NCBI RefSeq assembly: GCF_022682495.2
Contig: NC_071392.1
Coordinates: forward strand, 138,890,818 to 138,954,817
Reading direction: 5' to 3'
DNA from: Desmodus rotundus
Lineage: Eukaryota > Chordata > Mammalia > Chiroptera > Phyllostomidae
DNA length: 64,000 nucleotides
How positions within the stretch are numbered: position 1 is the first letter of the stretch; the number at the start of each line of letters is the position of its first letter. This document shows positions 46,583 through 59,394 of this stretch, piece by piece. Both the position numbers and the translations under genes were made by a program. The notes beneath the pieces are model-generated. The model made no database searches, had not been told where the DNA came from, and worked only from the letters and a program-made list of their open reading frames with translations.

Positions 46583-47279
46583 AAGAAAGTGATTAAGTCA
46601 GAAGGGTCTCTCCCAGTGCCTCCCTTTCTTTCTGTAATGGTGACAGTAAGCAGCCCTCTGGCCCTGTAGCTGGGTGGTTGAAATGCCTGATCTGGGAGGG
46701 GCTGCCAGTCATGGAAGTGGGTGTCATGGAAGCCTTGTCGTTAGAGTTCAGGTGACTAACTTCAGGTAGAATCAGAGGCTTTTGCAAGTTGCTCTTGTAG
46801 AAAGTATCCCCACGGTGTCCAGCCTGTACCAATTCACTCTGTGCTCACACACAGAAACAGCTAGTGTCAGAGAGCTCTACAAACACAGTAAATAATCACA
46901 TGGGACCAGGTCTGAGGGGACAGGCCTCCTCTTGCATTGGAAAGTAGCATGCCAATGACGTCATATTGGTGGTGAAATTTTCCCAGTGTCTAAGGGACGT
47001 GCCAGACAGCAGCCCTAACACAGGTGACTGGGACAACCTCAGGGGAGGCCCTTCCCTTTTCTGCTTCCTCCTTTCTAAGAGGAAAGAGTTGAACTAGAAT
47101 AGAAGATAAAATTAAGTTAAATTAAATTAAATCAAATTTTTAGAAAAGGAAAAAAATGAAAGAGTTGAACTAGATGATATCCAAAGCCCACCAGCTATAA
47201 TAGTCACCACTTGCAAAATATAAAATTCTCTGGGCATTTGTTCACTTGAGAGGTAGGAGGAGGTGATATAATTGAAAAT

Positions 47280-47450
47280 CTAGCTATTTCACCCAAAAAC
47301 CTATGACGTGGGTACCATTAACATACCCATATTACAGATGTAGAAACTAAAGTCTGGAATAGTTAAGCATCTTCCCCAAGATCAGGTGTGAAACTGGGAT
47401 TAACCCCACAGTGTAACTGCAAGGCCTATGCTTTAACCAATAGTAATATT
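47280..47450 (-). mobile_element. MIR SINE
   Basis: 'cccatattacagatgtagaa', 'agttaagcatcttccccaag' and 'gtgaaactgggattaaccc' mark an antisense MIR. Confidence 0.8.
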
Positions 47451-47574
47451 AATCAAAATATTAATGAACCAGTTATGTCTACTAAAGGTCCCAGATCCTT
47501 CTTTTCTGGATTTCTCCAATTTTATCTATAAAGAGTGTATGTCACCTCTCAGGAATCACTTAGCAGATGATGAT

Positions 47575-47642
47575 ATAAATATAGATAGATATAGAGATAG
47601 AGATGGAAATAGAAATAGATATATAGAGATGTAGAGACAGAT
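47575..47642 (+). repeat. Imperfect GATA/GAGATA repeat
   Basis: 'tatagatagatatagagata' with 'gagatggaaatagaaatag' and 'atatatagagatgtagag' form a decayed tetranucleotide repeat. Confidence 0.85.
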
Positions 47643-47814
47643 ATCGCCTACCTAAGTCCCAGCACGTAAACCCTGGCACACCACTTACGCTGGTGTTCAT
47701 AACTCATCATCCTTGTGCAGGCATTAAAAGGTCCATGAACTCTGAAGTTACATGCAAAATGTGGGTGTGTACAAAATTCTGAGGGTAGATTTCATAGATT
47801 TCTTCAGATTTTCA

Positions 47815-47985
47815 AAGGGGATCTATGAACTTTCAGAGACCAATACATCTTTTGACAGCTGGGAAAACTGAAACCTAGGACTGGGGAAATGGATTTTCCC
47901 AAGCACACTCAGCAAGGAGTAACAGAGCTGGGTTCAGATCAGCTGACCCAAAGCCCAGGGGTCTTCGCTGCATCTCACTGACCTA
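47815..47985 (-). mobile_element. MIR fragment
   Basis: 'gacagctgggaaaactgaaa', 'cccaagcacactcagcaagg' and 'agagctgggttcagatc' mark an antisense MIR. Confidence 0.65.
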
Positions 47986-47989
47986 ACTC

Positions 47990-50495
47990 CGTCCCCTCCA
48001 TCACATACCAAGGGCCTGCCAGGGTCGAGATGCCACAGCGGGATCACGTGCATGGCTCACAGGCTGGGAGCTCGGTTTAGGAAATCCTCGTGCTGTGAGT
48101 TTGACCCTGGGCCTCTGCATCCCTCCTTTTTCTACAGTTCTTATCATTGCTAATGACCACTGCTCACCATGCTTCACTCAGATCTGGTCCTGTCTGCACC
48201 TTACCCGCACTTGGCCACCACAAATGCTTCAGGTAGTCGGGCATTTGTATCTCACTGTTTGGGTTAAAATAACTAGTCCAAAGTAAAACTGACAACAGCT
48301 GTACTGCACAAAGCAAAATGTGTTAATGACTAAACATTGACAGAGGAATCCAATTGTCCCCAAAAAGCTGAGGTCAACCAAATGTGAATCAGAAAAATTG
48401 GACTTAGTAAAAATAGAGCCATAATAGAAAATTCACTCTGGCAGAACCAGCCTTCTTTTGTAAAAATTCACATGCAGAAGAATTAACCTCTACAAAAATG
48501 ATTTTGATAAAATATAAAGGAAAATAGCAAAAAAAGTAGCAATGGCTTCACTGCACTCTGTGGCGGCTGCAGCCCTCTCCCGGCCTTGCTCTGACAAGGT
48601 GGGTAAGCAGACAGTCACTGTTTCTGCAAAGCTCATGTGGACAGCCGAGGAGGTCCTGCAGAAGGCCCTTTACTTCCTGGACAAGAGGGGCCTCTCACCT
48701 CTTTGCCTTCCGCTGGCTCATCCACCAGCCCCGTGGACCACATGCCCGCTCACTCTCTTGACCTCCTCTGACCGGGCTGGGGTCCGTGGTGTGCTAGAGC
48801 TGGCTCGAACCTACTGCTGAGAGCCAACTGTTAAATTTCAGGAATTTTGTGAGCTGGTTGTTAAACCCAGTCATTATTAAAAGTTAAATTATATAAAAAG
48901 CATAAACATGATTAAATATATCACATTAAAAAGAGGTAATAAATACTCAAAACTCATCACTTTCTAATTCGTTTCGTGGATATTGCTGTGACTGTGCGCT
49001 TGAGGTTGTTCACACCTGGAGAGTGGAATTACTGTATAAAGGTGTATACCTTATAACGTCTTTCTCAGCTCCTTATTCAGTGACCTCACCTTAGCAGCTT
49101 GAAATCCACCAAGGCGACAGTATTTATAACACAGAAATTGTAAATGCTATAAATGAAGGCTTCGTTTATGGCCTTGCTGATTGTACAGACGTAAGAAACG
49201 ATGCTAATAATGCTACTTCCAACAGTGTCAAGTCTGTAGCTGGTGCACTGTGATGAGCACGCAAAACAGGTACTATTCTGTGAGGTTCAGCAGAAAAGTC
49301 ACTCACACCAGTGACAAAGGAGTGGTTTCTTAATTTCTTTCTTGTTTCACTTGCATGTACTTGGTAAGGAAAATATCAACCATTATTCATGCCAAAACTA
49401 TGCTAGTTACCCAATTGTAACCAGAGTTGACTCTACACACGAGAATTCCACCGAAATCAATGAGTGCCTTGTCTGAGAATCAATTGGCTACAGGAAATTT
49501 ACAGTAAAAGTATTTCTACTTTATTGTCATTTGTAAATTGTGTGCTGCACACCCTTGGGAAAAGTAAAAGCAATGATAAACTTAAGTAAGCATATTCTCA
49601 AGTGGTCTTATCAGGGGCACATATGTGCACACATTTTCGTCTTCAGAGAATCTAAAGAGGTCGACACTTACCTCTGACTTCCCTCGGGAGCCCCTCATTT
49701 CTTCCTACAAGACCACCAGGCCCTGCGGCAGCCACCAGAACTTCAGGCCACGTGAGGTCACGAGGGGCCCATGGAAGCGCCTGGCACTGCAGGCCAGAGG
49801 GCAGGAAGGCCAGTGTTTACAGTGAGGGCTGGCTTCAGAACAGCCTTTGTCTGCTCCCGAACTTTATTTATTTTCACACCAGCCTAAGGCCTTGGACCCC
49901 AGTTTGAAGTCAAAGAACAGGAAGAAAGATCCTTTTTTTCCATAGGGATTGACCACGTAGTTTGGAGAGAGAATTTAGGGATGCTGCAAAGGTCTGGCCT
50001 GGGTCATCCCAGAGAACCGGGAATGACAGCTCACTTTAGAACCAGGAAGAGAATGACCCCCCTTCTCCCTGTAGGCTGCTCATCCTGTGGAGTCTCTGCT
50101 GGAAGCCCACCCTTGTTCAGGTACCTCTCTGTGTTGGGTCTTGCCGTTGTCCGACAGGGGGCATATTTATTTATTTCATTATTTTATCCACGTATCATTT
50201 GCACCCTAAATCACACCTACAGTCCATTCATGTTTCCTCTATCCTTTTACCCAACAACTCGACGCTGAGCACCTTCCCTGGATCAGGCACTGTTCCCATG
50301 CTGTGGGTGCAGTTGTGACCCAGACGATCTCTGACCTCATGGCGTATAAGGTCAAGTTGGCAACGTGGATATAAAAGTGGCTTTCTACACAATTGGATGC
50401 AAACCCTGTGTGCTTGCTCCACGTGTTCCAGGCCGAATCAATTATCTTCTTCACCCAAAAAAGTACTCTGTTGAAATGTCTGTCCATAGAGGAAC
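47990..50495. other. Intergenic with one GC-rich short open frame
   Basis: It contains the 92-codon frame 48542-48820 in otherwise AT-rich DNA. A repeat-like stretch from about 48822 ('gagagccaactgttaaattt') to 49290 follows, of no family I can name. Confidence 0.45.
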
Positions 50496-50499
50496 ATCA

Positions 50500-50925
50500 G
50501 TCAGAACCACCACTAGTATATCACGCTCCAGGTACTAGTCTAAGCACTTCACATGCATTAACTCATTCGCCCTTGCAGCAACCCCATGAGTAAGTATTCA
50601 ACACTATCATCACCCTCAGTTTAACAATAATGACAGTAAAGCACCAAGAGCTTAAAAACTTGTCTGAGGTCATGCCCTGGCCAGGGCCTTGGTTGGTAGG
50701 AGTGCTGCCCCATACACAAAAAGGTTATGGGTTCGATCCCTGGTCAGGGAACATACTTAGTTTGCTTGTTTGATCCTTGGTTGAGGCATGTGCCAGAAGC
50801 AACCGATTGATCTTTCCCTCTCCCTTCCTCTCTCCCTAAAATCAATGAAAATATCCTCAGATGAGAATTTAAAAAAAGAACAGAAACTTGTCTGTGGCCC
50901 CACATTTGATAAGCAGTGGAGCTGT
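50500..50925 (-). mobile_element. MIR SINE split by VES SINE
   Basis: The left part is 50500-50670 ('gcattaactcattcgccc', 'tcaccctcagtttaac'). The right part is 50880-50925 ('cagaaacttgtctgtggccc'). They are separated by the bat SINE. Confidence 0.75.
50674..50880 (+). mobile_element. VES-type bat SINE inside a MIR
   Basis: It starts 'gccctggccagggccttggt', with the B box 'gggttcgatcc', the middle 'gcaaccgattgatctttc', a CT-rich tract, 'aaaatcaatgaaaatatcct' and an A-rich end. The duplicated target AAACTTGTCTG lies at about 50656-50666 and again just after the tail, and the interrupted MIR resumes there. Confidence 0.88.
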
Positions 50926-51389
50926 TCAGGCCTGGGTGGGATGTTCGGTCAATGAGACCAATCTAGCTGAAGCTCCAGGAAACGTAGCAAAAGTCTAGTC
51001 CCAGTTTTAGGCAACGCTTGGCAATATGAATGAGGCCTGTGTTGGTAGCCTGTCTCTGCCCTTTCTACCTGCAGGACTTTGACTAAGGGTTAATCTCTTA
51101 ACCTCTCTGAACTTGTTTCCTCATGTGTGCTGTATGGACAGCTGTAATTCTCAATCACTTCCTCAGCAGGGAGAGACTGTCAAGAGGAGTCACAGTGATA
51201 AAATGGGAGCACGCATGTAGCATGGTGTCTGAAGTGTAAGGGCTTAAGCTCAGCTATGATGGTGAGAATGATGGAAAAGATCATCAGAAGACCCTGGTCC
51301 ATACAGGAGTCCATAGGCCCCATGAGGTCAGGGACTGTGACTACCTGGCTCACTGGAGGGTAAACCTCACATATAGAGGTGTTGAATAT

Positions 51390-51605
51390 TGGTTGGATGG
51401 ATGGGTGGATGGATGGATGAGGGATGGATGGATGGATGGGCGGATGGATGGATGGATGGGTGGATGGATGGTTGGATGGGGGATGGATGGATGGATGGAT
51501 GGGTGGAGATGGATGAGGGATGGATGATTGGATAGATGGATGGGTTGATGGATGGATGGATGGGTAGATTGATGGATAAGGGATGGATGGATGGGTTGAT
51601 GGCTG
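51390..51605 (+). repeat. (TGGA)n-based minisatellite
   Basis: About 215 bp of 'ggatggatggatg' with GGTTGGA, GGGTGGA and GAGGGATGGA variants. The opposite strand translates as HPSIHPS, so the 147-codon frame there is not a gene. Confidence 0.95.
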
Positions 51606-52069
51606 TCTGCCTTCTCTGTCCACAGGGGCTTCCCCATGACTCAGACTCTCTCTCTCCTAGAGCTTTTCATGCACGTATCTAGTATCCTCCAAGCAACCAG
51701 CAGATGCTCAAAAGCAGAGACTAAGACTTTTGTCTTGCATCTCACCACATCCCCAATTATAATTTCCCAAGGAAGAAGCATTGGGATTCTGAAGCAATAT
51801 TCTTCCCACTTAGGCCCAAAAATACGCTGAAGGTGTCACCTGTCCCCTGGTGCTCTTTATTCCACAGAGCCTCCCACACTGAAGGGTTTTCCTGTGACAT
51901 GTGGTGGAACAATGCTTGTGTAAACCAAGGTTCCTACCCCTAGGTTTCCTGGTCATCCCACCCCCCCAACCCTTAAGACAAAGGAGAACCATCAAATATT
52001 CTCAAGGGAACTATTTCTTCTTCTTAAGACATTAAATTCTAAAAGAGAAAGTGTGAAACCAGAATTGCA

Positions 52070-52275
52070 TAGTTATTAAAAGCACTGATTTTCAGGTCAG
52101 ATAGAACTGGTTTTGAAATCTCTGCAAGTGTTTCAATTACCTTGAACCTTGGTCCCCTCATCTAGAAAGTGGGGATAATAACACCTTCTTGTGGGGACAT
52201 TTGAAGGGTCAAGTCGCATGGATTACTTAGCACAATGCCCAGTGCAGGGCAGGTGCTCAGGGAGACACCACATCA
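52070..52275 (+). mobile_element. MIR SINE
   Basis: 'tggtcccctcatctagaaag', 'tggggataataacacc' and 'cacaatgcccagtgcag' appear in sense orientation, with a recognisable head near 52080. Confidence 0.8.
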
Positions 52276-52544
52276 TAACCGTTCACAACTGCTCACAATT
52301 GCTACCTTTTTGAAAATTAGGAAGGGCCCAGCACATCTACGGCAACTCAATCTAAACAAATGAAAATCATGCTTATTATTCTTAATAGACTTTAACTGAG
52401 CAGCTGCTGTGAGTGTGAGTAGCCTATCACCCAGTTTTCCAGTCACTCATGAACAAAAAGCAGGTAGAGTATGGTTTTAGTACTTTCTCCCTCTCGTAAG
52501 TGATAAAAGAGGTCACAAGCTGAATCCAAAGTTTCAGTCATTCA

Positions 52545-52740
52545 TTTTTTTAATTAACCCATTCACCAAATCTTTATTGAGATTCTACCATGTGTCAGAT
52601 TCTGGGCTCGACTCTGTAAATATAGAGTAAGTGGGCCAGACAAGGCCCCTGCTGTCACAGAGTTTCTAGTCTTAGGTGGCGGACAGGGATTACTTACTAA
52701 AAAACACACGTAGACAGTGCAATTATGAACTGTGATGAGC
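52545..52740 (+). repeat. Ancient interspersed repeat, family unassigned
   Basis: 'caccaaatctttattgagat', 'accatgtgtcagattctggg', 'gtcacagagtttctagtct' and 'cagtgcaattatgaactgtg' match the same repeat layout. Confidence 0.5.
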
Positions 52741-52899
52741 AGCCTAAGAGGGATCCATAAGCACATGGAGAAAGACAGACGGACTCTTTATATAACTGGA
52801 AAGAAAAGAAAAGAATGTCACAGGACTTGGGAGGGGGTCAGAATATCAGTCTCTATAATCCCCCAGGACTTTCAAACCACCAAAAATACAAACCCTCCA

Positions 52900-54135
52900 G
52901 GTCATCTCTCTGCTTAGCTGTCCTCCCGCCCACCCAATGGAGTCCCAAAGCAACATGTGCTGCGACAGACAAAAGTCTGTTTTGTTTTGTTTCATGAATA
53001 GGTGGCTGTGTAGTCACCGGGATTACCACGCAGCTGTTATTTTGGCCTGACCCATGGCCGCTCCCCCAGGGAGGAAAGCAGCTGTAGCCAATGCCGCTGC
53101 TGTCTGGTACGAGCACGGGGAAGCCGGGGACACTCCTCGGAGCATCTCTATGAAGCAGATGTCCAATATATCCCCAGATGAACAAACATCAAAAGTTCTC
53201 AATTTACAAGAAAGTCCAAGAACAAAAATATCTCCTTCGCACACAATATTTGGCCCATGCTGGAATGGCAAAGTAGCTGAGACTTACTTACATCATGTTT
53301 AAATATCATACTCTAGGCCTAAAATGTTAGAATCAAAAACAGAAGAGAGTACCTATTTTAAAAATCCTTTCCATAGGAAGTGGTAAAAATTTGTAATGTC
53401 AAATAAAAATAAAATGGAAAATTAAGACAATAAGCATGCATTCCTGAATACTAAAAGTAAAAAACTGTTTTTAACAGTATTTATGCATAAGGATTTTTTA
53501 AGGCATCTCGACATGAGCATGCGCTTCTCCCAAGCTATTTGGTACACCAGACGCATTTGGAGGGTGACGGTGTCCCTACCAGCTTTCCCATGATTTCAGA
53601 AATAGGTAATCCTCTCAGGGCTGTGACCCCCTTTCTGCCGCTGCCTTTCGAGCCACAAGACCAGGCTGAATGAGACCCTCGGGTCTCTACCTGGCTGCCT
53701 CGCTTGATCAGGCATCCATAGTCTTCTGTTATTGCCTCTGGGTCTCTTGAAAATTCCCTTCACTTACCCTACTCCACACCTGGAGTATTCAAAATCTAAT
53801 TTATAATTTGCTTTGACCTACCATCACTATATCATCATATAAACTTTCTGTTCTTCCTTTCATTTTTCCATTTGGAAAAGATGGTTCATCATTTTTTTCT
53901 AGACTCAGATGGTAACCCTCATGTTTCTCTTAGGTCCTCCTAGAAATATCAGGTCTCTCCAACTCCGTTCTGGAGTAATTCAGTTTTTAACCCACCAGAA
54001 TCACAGTGCTGATTTCAACCCAATATTCCAGGCTGCTGAAACAATTTTTAATCTTGCTTCTGTTATGATCACACTAGTAATAGCATCTGCCCCAGACATG
54101 TGGCAGCTGACAAAGATCCACAATACATATAATGT
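52900..54135. other. Intergenic, nothing recognised
   Basis: No supported gene or repeat; short open frames only. Confidence 0.5.
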
Positions 54136-54139
54136 AATG

Positions 54140-54365
54140 GGTTAGAGCTCTAGTTCCAACATCAGGGAGACAGAAGTTCAAATCTCACCTTGACCACTTA
54201 CTAATGGTAGACTTAAACTAGTCACTTCATTCTCTAAACTTCAGTGGAGATAAAAACAATACTATCTTCTTCAAAATGTCGTTGGGTCACATGAGAGAAT
54301 ACTCAGAAAGATTTTGCACAGGGCCTGGTGCACAATATTGATTCAACAATGTCAACTATTATTTT
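54140..54365 (+). mobile_element. MIR SINE
   Basis: 'gacagaagttcaaatctcac', 'cttgaccacttactaatgg', 'gtggagataaaaacaatac' and 'cagggcctggtgcacaa' appear in order. Confidence 0.8.
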
Positions 54366-54612
54366 TCTTTTAGGAGCAAAGGCCAGCGCTTTCCTATGCT
54401 CTCTGAGAAACCTCCCTCCAGGCCAGTGCTTCTCTAACTGCAGCTTAGTGGATCTCAAAGATCATTAGCCAGACATTTTAAATTAGAGTAGAATGTAAAA
54501 AAATACCAGAATGGAATAGAATGTATCAAAGTACACTTTGTGTTGTAGGAACTACATGGTGATGTGCATACTAGGATACAATGTAAAAGCATATCTTACT
54601 GTGTCACAGTGA

Positions 54613-54627
54613 AAAAAAAAAAAAAGG
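54613..54627 (+). repeat. Poly(A) run
   Basis: About fifteen A in a row; no clear SINE body upstream was recognised. Confidence 0.85.
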
Positions 54628-54629
54628 TT

Positions 54630-55885
54630 TGAAAGCCACAGCTGTAGGCTTATCCAGAACTATTACTTTCTTTAGTATTGCTATACTGTTTAGGAGAGAC
54701 ATTACTGCCCCCTACTGGAGCTATTCTTGATTTATCACAGAGATGGGACACCATAGATTAGCAAAGGCCTCATTTATCATTGCCCATGTGACCTCAGCCA
54801 TCCTCCCCTACCCTGTCTGGAAGCTCACTTGGAGGGGACTCACCCCTTGAGCTACCTTGATGGCTCCAACAATGAATCAAAGGCAGCACTAGAGTGGGAG
54901 CTGGCGTCCTCACCTTTAAACTAATTTTAAAGCACAGCGTCCTTCCCTCTCACAGCCTCTCCTGGGAAACTGAGCTGAGCAGCCCCATGACTGAGGCACA
55001 GCCACACATGTTATCCTGGTCCTGCCTCGGCCCCATCCTACGTCCCAGCTGGGCAGAGCCACCCCAGCCCCTACACAGCCACCTGTCTCTGCTTCTCTGG
55101 GGAGACAACACCCCTTAGAGGAATGCGCTCCAGCTGCGTATTCTCAGGGCCAGGATTGCCAGCAGCGTCCATCCTGCAATGCCCCCTGGAGGCTGAAATA
55201 ACTGACGGGCTAGGGAGTGGAGAAGTACACACTGGAGCCATAGGCTGTTCCACCCAGGAGGTCTCACCAAGAGGTAAAGGTCCAGAGAAAACAGTGTCCC
55301 TAACACACACACACCCATAAGATACAGGGCCCAGAACAGGATTCGCTTACTAAGAATCTGCTTAATCCCGCTTCATGATGACAGCTACCAGGGACTGAGT
55401 GTTCATAGCTAGTCACCCACATGTGAGGTCTCAAGCGAAACTCCAAGCAGAATTAAAATCAAGGCCTAAGGGGCTACAGTAACCTGCTCAGGTCACTCAG
55501 TAGAGAAGAAACAGAGGCTGGCTCCAGACCCAGTGTCCCTGAGGACAGGGACATTATTCCTGGCTGCCACGCTAGGTTGGGCCGTACCTAACTTCAAGGC
55601 TTACATGGAGAAATAAAACGCAGTTGAACTGCTAAGTGGCAAATAAAGTCGAGTTTGAAAAAGACTCTAAATCTGAACTTTAAAATAAATTAACTGATGG
55701 GCGGGATTATAGCAGGCATTTTTATAACATAAACCATTATAAAAACTCCCTTTAGAAATAGCCTCATTTGTTCTGTGTCTTGAGTCAGCCTTTTTTCTTC
55801 CCTGGAGGAAGGGCTGGCCTCAGAGACAGGTAGGTGGATGTGCTTCAGCATTTCCTCCTCGACGAAGCAAAGAGGTGAACAAATC
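54630..55885. other. Intergenic, nothing firm
   Basis: A weak MIR-like stretch may lie near 55440-55560, and there is a short (AC)n at about 55303-55314. Confidence 0.45.
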
Positions 55886-55889
55886 TACC

Positions 55890-56060
55890 AGATCATCCAG
55901 TGTTTACAAAACGTGCCAGGCACTGTGTGTGCTCAGTACTTTTTACACGGGACATCTGATGTAATTCTGACAACAATAGGCTCAAAGAACTTAATTAATT
56001 TGCTGACGGTCACACGGACACGAAGACAGATTCTAACGCAGGCATGCTACTGCCCATCTG
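55890..56060 (-). mobile_element. MIR fragment
   Basis: 'acgtgccaggcactgtgtgt' and 'ctgacggtcacacggacacg' with 'gatgtaattctgacaaca' between mark an antisense MIR. Confidence 0.7.
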
Positions 56061-56399
56061 GAACTGCTGCCTGGGTGAGCACAGGGCCCGCCCCCTGAAT
56101 TACTCCTTTCTCTCTTCCCCTTGTGTGCACATCTCAATGGGTGCGATCATCAAAAGGGAAGGAGGTCAACATGGTCGATGTCAACATGGTCAAGGTCATG
56201 AACAACACGGAAATACTGAGAAACCATCACAGACCAGAGATGACTAGGGAAGCATGACAGCTAAGTGCGGTGTGGTGCGCTGGGACCCTGGATCACAGGG
56301 AACTGTAGTGGGGAAGCTGGTGAGGCTCAAATGAAGGCTGCAGCCCGTGGTTGCACTAGTCGGGTCCTAACGGACTATTCCCTCTTACTGTTCTGTAAC

Positions 56400-56880
56400 C
56401 CCTTCTCATGCTGCTTCCAGAATCATCCTTCCAAAGCACAAATCTGACCACTCTGTCTCCCGCTTATAACAGTTCTGTGACCCCCCCTCCCCCTCAGGGT
56501 GAAGACCAATCTCCTCAGGGTCTGTCTCCAGCTCTCCTCTCTAGCCTCTCCTCTTGCATCCCCTCCCTACCTCCTAGACTTGGCTCCAGCTTTGCTGAAC
56601 TTGCAGCTGTTCTCAGAAAACACCAGGCCCTCTCCACCTTCTGGACCTTTGCTTGATACATGCCCTGTCAACTCCAGACCTCCTGGCCTGCAGTTAGAAT
56701 TGTAGATCTCTTTCTTAGGACTCAGCTTAGATGTCACTCCTTCCAGGAAGCCCTCCCTGATGCCCTCACTCCTATTCCTAGGTTAAAATTCCCTCTCCTA
56801 AGCTCCCATAACACTCAGTAATTAGCTCCCATCACAGTGCTTCTCACCTGAGTCATATTCATATTACATAATGTGACCCT
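56400..56880 (+). mobile_element. L2 3' region
   Basis: 'ggtgaagaccaatctcctca', 'ctggacctttgcttgatac', 'cagcttagatgtcactcctt', 'ccaggaagccctccctgatg' and 'cccataacactcagtaatta' follow L2 order over about 480 bp. Confidence 0.8.
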
Positions 56881-57644
56881 TCCCTCTCACACAAGTGAGT
56901 CCCCACTTCCTTAAACAGGACGTGCGTGCCCAGACACGCCATTGAACAGCCCTGACTCCCCGGAGGGGGGACGGGGGGCGGGGGGAGGTTAGTCCTTCGA
57001 AAAGCTTCCTCCGTTCCTCTGCTTGCACAAGGAGGACAACGTTAGTCTGTCTTCAACACTCCTGCCACTTGTTAATCTCTTTATTTTCAGATAATGCCAG
57101 GTCAAGCCTCGGCTGGGCGGCTGGGCACTTGCCCTGGGCAACAGCATCTAGCTGGAGTTTACTGACTTGTTTTGCCTTCACTGTATTTGTTTTTGTTTAT
57201 GAAATACTTTGTATGGATAGCAATGCAAGATCTTCCTCTACCTAGACCAGTCACCTTTTATAAAGTTAATTTTTATGAGTAAAGGAAGTAAATCAGTTTA
57301 GAAGAAGGTCGGTAAATGGCGGTTTGGGTGGCGTGTGTGGCGGGAATCGCAGGCATCCACACACACGTACAATGTGACGCTCGCTGCGCAGGAGAGAACC
57401 TGTCACCAGTGCGGCTGAGTCCTTGTGTCAGGAGATGCTGGTCTGCTGTCTTCATCGCTAACTACCCGTGAGACTGGGAGAAAATTATGTTTCTATTTCT
57501 TAGTTTACTCCCCTGTGAAAAGAAGAGAACAAAATTGGGCCATAGAAGTAGATGATTTCATCTCCCAGATCCAAATCTCTCTACCTGCCCAAACGCTATG
57601 GAAATAACTTTGCTGAATAGACCCCACAGGCGAACACACTTTTC

Positions 57645-57755
57645 ACATTGGAGATCAGAGATCTTGGGTGCCTAGAGGCTAAGTGACTTACATGAGGTCA
57701 CACTGCAATTTAGTGTCATATTCAAGGCCCAAATCCAGGTTTTCCTACCCCCTGG
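57645..57755 (-). mobile_element. MIR fragment
   Basis: 'gtgacttacatgaggtcaca' and 'aggcccaaatccaggttttc' mark a short antisense MIR piece. Confidence 0.55.
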
Positions 57756-57977
57756 TGATCTGTTTCTCTCCCCATTCTGAAATTCCCCACCCCCTTACAA
57801 AACACACACACACACAACATGAACACATCTTGAAATAATGGAAAAGCAAGTAAGAAAAAGATCAAGGCAATATCGGGTGTCAGAGCATTAACAATGTTAA
57901 ATAGGGAAGTAATGTACCCGGAAGCTGAGAAAATATGTTATAGGGTTTTCCACAATGTAGTGATTCCTTCCTTGTTC

Positions 57978-57983
57978 TTTATT
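57978..57983 (-). terminator. Candidate distal polyadenylation signal AATAAA
   Basis: The plus strand reads TTTATT, giving AATAAA in the sense of SH3TC2 about 2.57 kb past its stop codon. It would imply a long 3' UTR that includes the MLT1-like LTR at 59395-59705. This rests on the motif only. Confidence 0.2.
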
Positions 57984-59394
57984 TGGGTTTGATACCAGCA
58001 GCCAGGAGGCAGGCAGGCCACACAAGCTTAACTGATCATCTTGGGCTACTGCGTATGTGTGGTGAAACCTGCTTCAAGAGACCAGAGCCAGTTGCCACTA
58101 GACAACTCTGGGCATCGCGAAAAAACACTTCAACAAGATTTCAAGGGGAACAGGCACCCCTATTTTTAAAATGGAATTTTAAACACTGTTAAAACTATTT
58201 CAGCGGAGCACTTTGCTGATAGGATATAGTCCTCACAATGATACCATACAGTGTTTTCCTCATTAAAAAACAAAACAAAACAAAGCTGTCTTTGCACGTG
58301 TGCTTAACGTTTTTATAACGGACCTGGTTAGAGGCAGATTCACCAGAATTATAGAAGAACCAAAGTGCACAGAACCAAAAAATGGTAACCAAAATCCCCA
58401 ATGAAATGTAAAATGGGTAGATGTAAGGCCCTTCACATAAATGTATAAGTGTGTGTATATGTAAATTATATGTAGCAGTTGAGATAGAGCTGATCAAACA
58501 GAAGCTCATGGGAGAAGATGTTTCAATTGATCATAAGCTTGGTGTGAGCCAATGGTAAGGTGTCTGCTGGAGAAAAGAAAAATCTTAATACGACACTAAA
58601 ACATAATGTTAAATAACATTGAGTACTGTAACATCTCTCTGTACTCTCCACCTGCCAGCCAATACCCAGAGCCTGGTGCAGTAATGGGAACCGCATCCGT
58701 CAGAGCGGCAGGAATTGGCATCTGTCCCGGAGAGTAATAGGTCAGTGGCAAAGGGAGAGGGTCTGTCACTGGAGTCACATGGAGAATGGGTCATGGCACC
58801 TGCTCACGGGCCAAGCAAGCCTTCAAATGTAAGACGTGTAATGGTTCTGCAATGCATGTGCCCCTGATCAGCTCCCAGGAATGTTGCTAAAAGGGCTCTG
58901 GGAGGTAAGACCCCACCACATCCCTCCCTGCTTGGGATTTTCTGGTTTGTGGTGGGAGTAAAACCACATCCATTTTACATGCTAATGATTAGCTCACTTC
59001 AGTTCCTTTCTGGAGAAGAGTATTCTGTAGAAAGTGTTTTGACACCCAACCAAGCCCCTCAGAGAAAATAAGACGGACGGACGTGTAGACAGGCTTGGTG
59101 ACTAAAAGATGCAATGCGGACCCAGTTCACCACCCACTTCCCATCCTAAGACACTGCCGACCATCTGGTTGGCCCGAGAAGCTAGAAATCAAGGGCAGAG
59201 GGTCTGACAGTAAAATCGAAGCTGCCGGACTAGGCGCAGCGAGCCCTATGGCAGATCTCTGCTTTTGAGCAAGGGTGCAGCACCCACCTCAGGGGCATTG
59301 GAGGTGCTTGTTAAAAATGCATGTGCCAAGGGCGTCTCCCAGACCCAGCGAATCAGCTTCTGAACAACCCCCAATTGTCCCCACCTCCTGGTAT

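Larger units (their letters stand above)
56885..59390. other. Downstream flank of SH3TC2
   Basis: Contains the MIR fragment at 57645, a short (CA)n at about 57802-57816 and the candidate distal AATAAA. No gene recognised. Confidence 0.5.

Noticed and set aside
51180..51623. 147-codon open frame on the minus strand rich in HPSIHPS
   Set aside because: Direct translation of the TGGA minisatellite.
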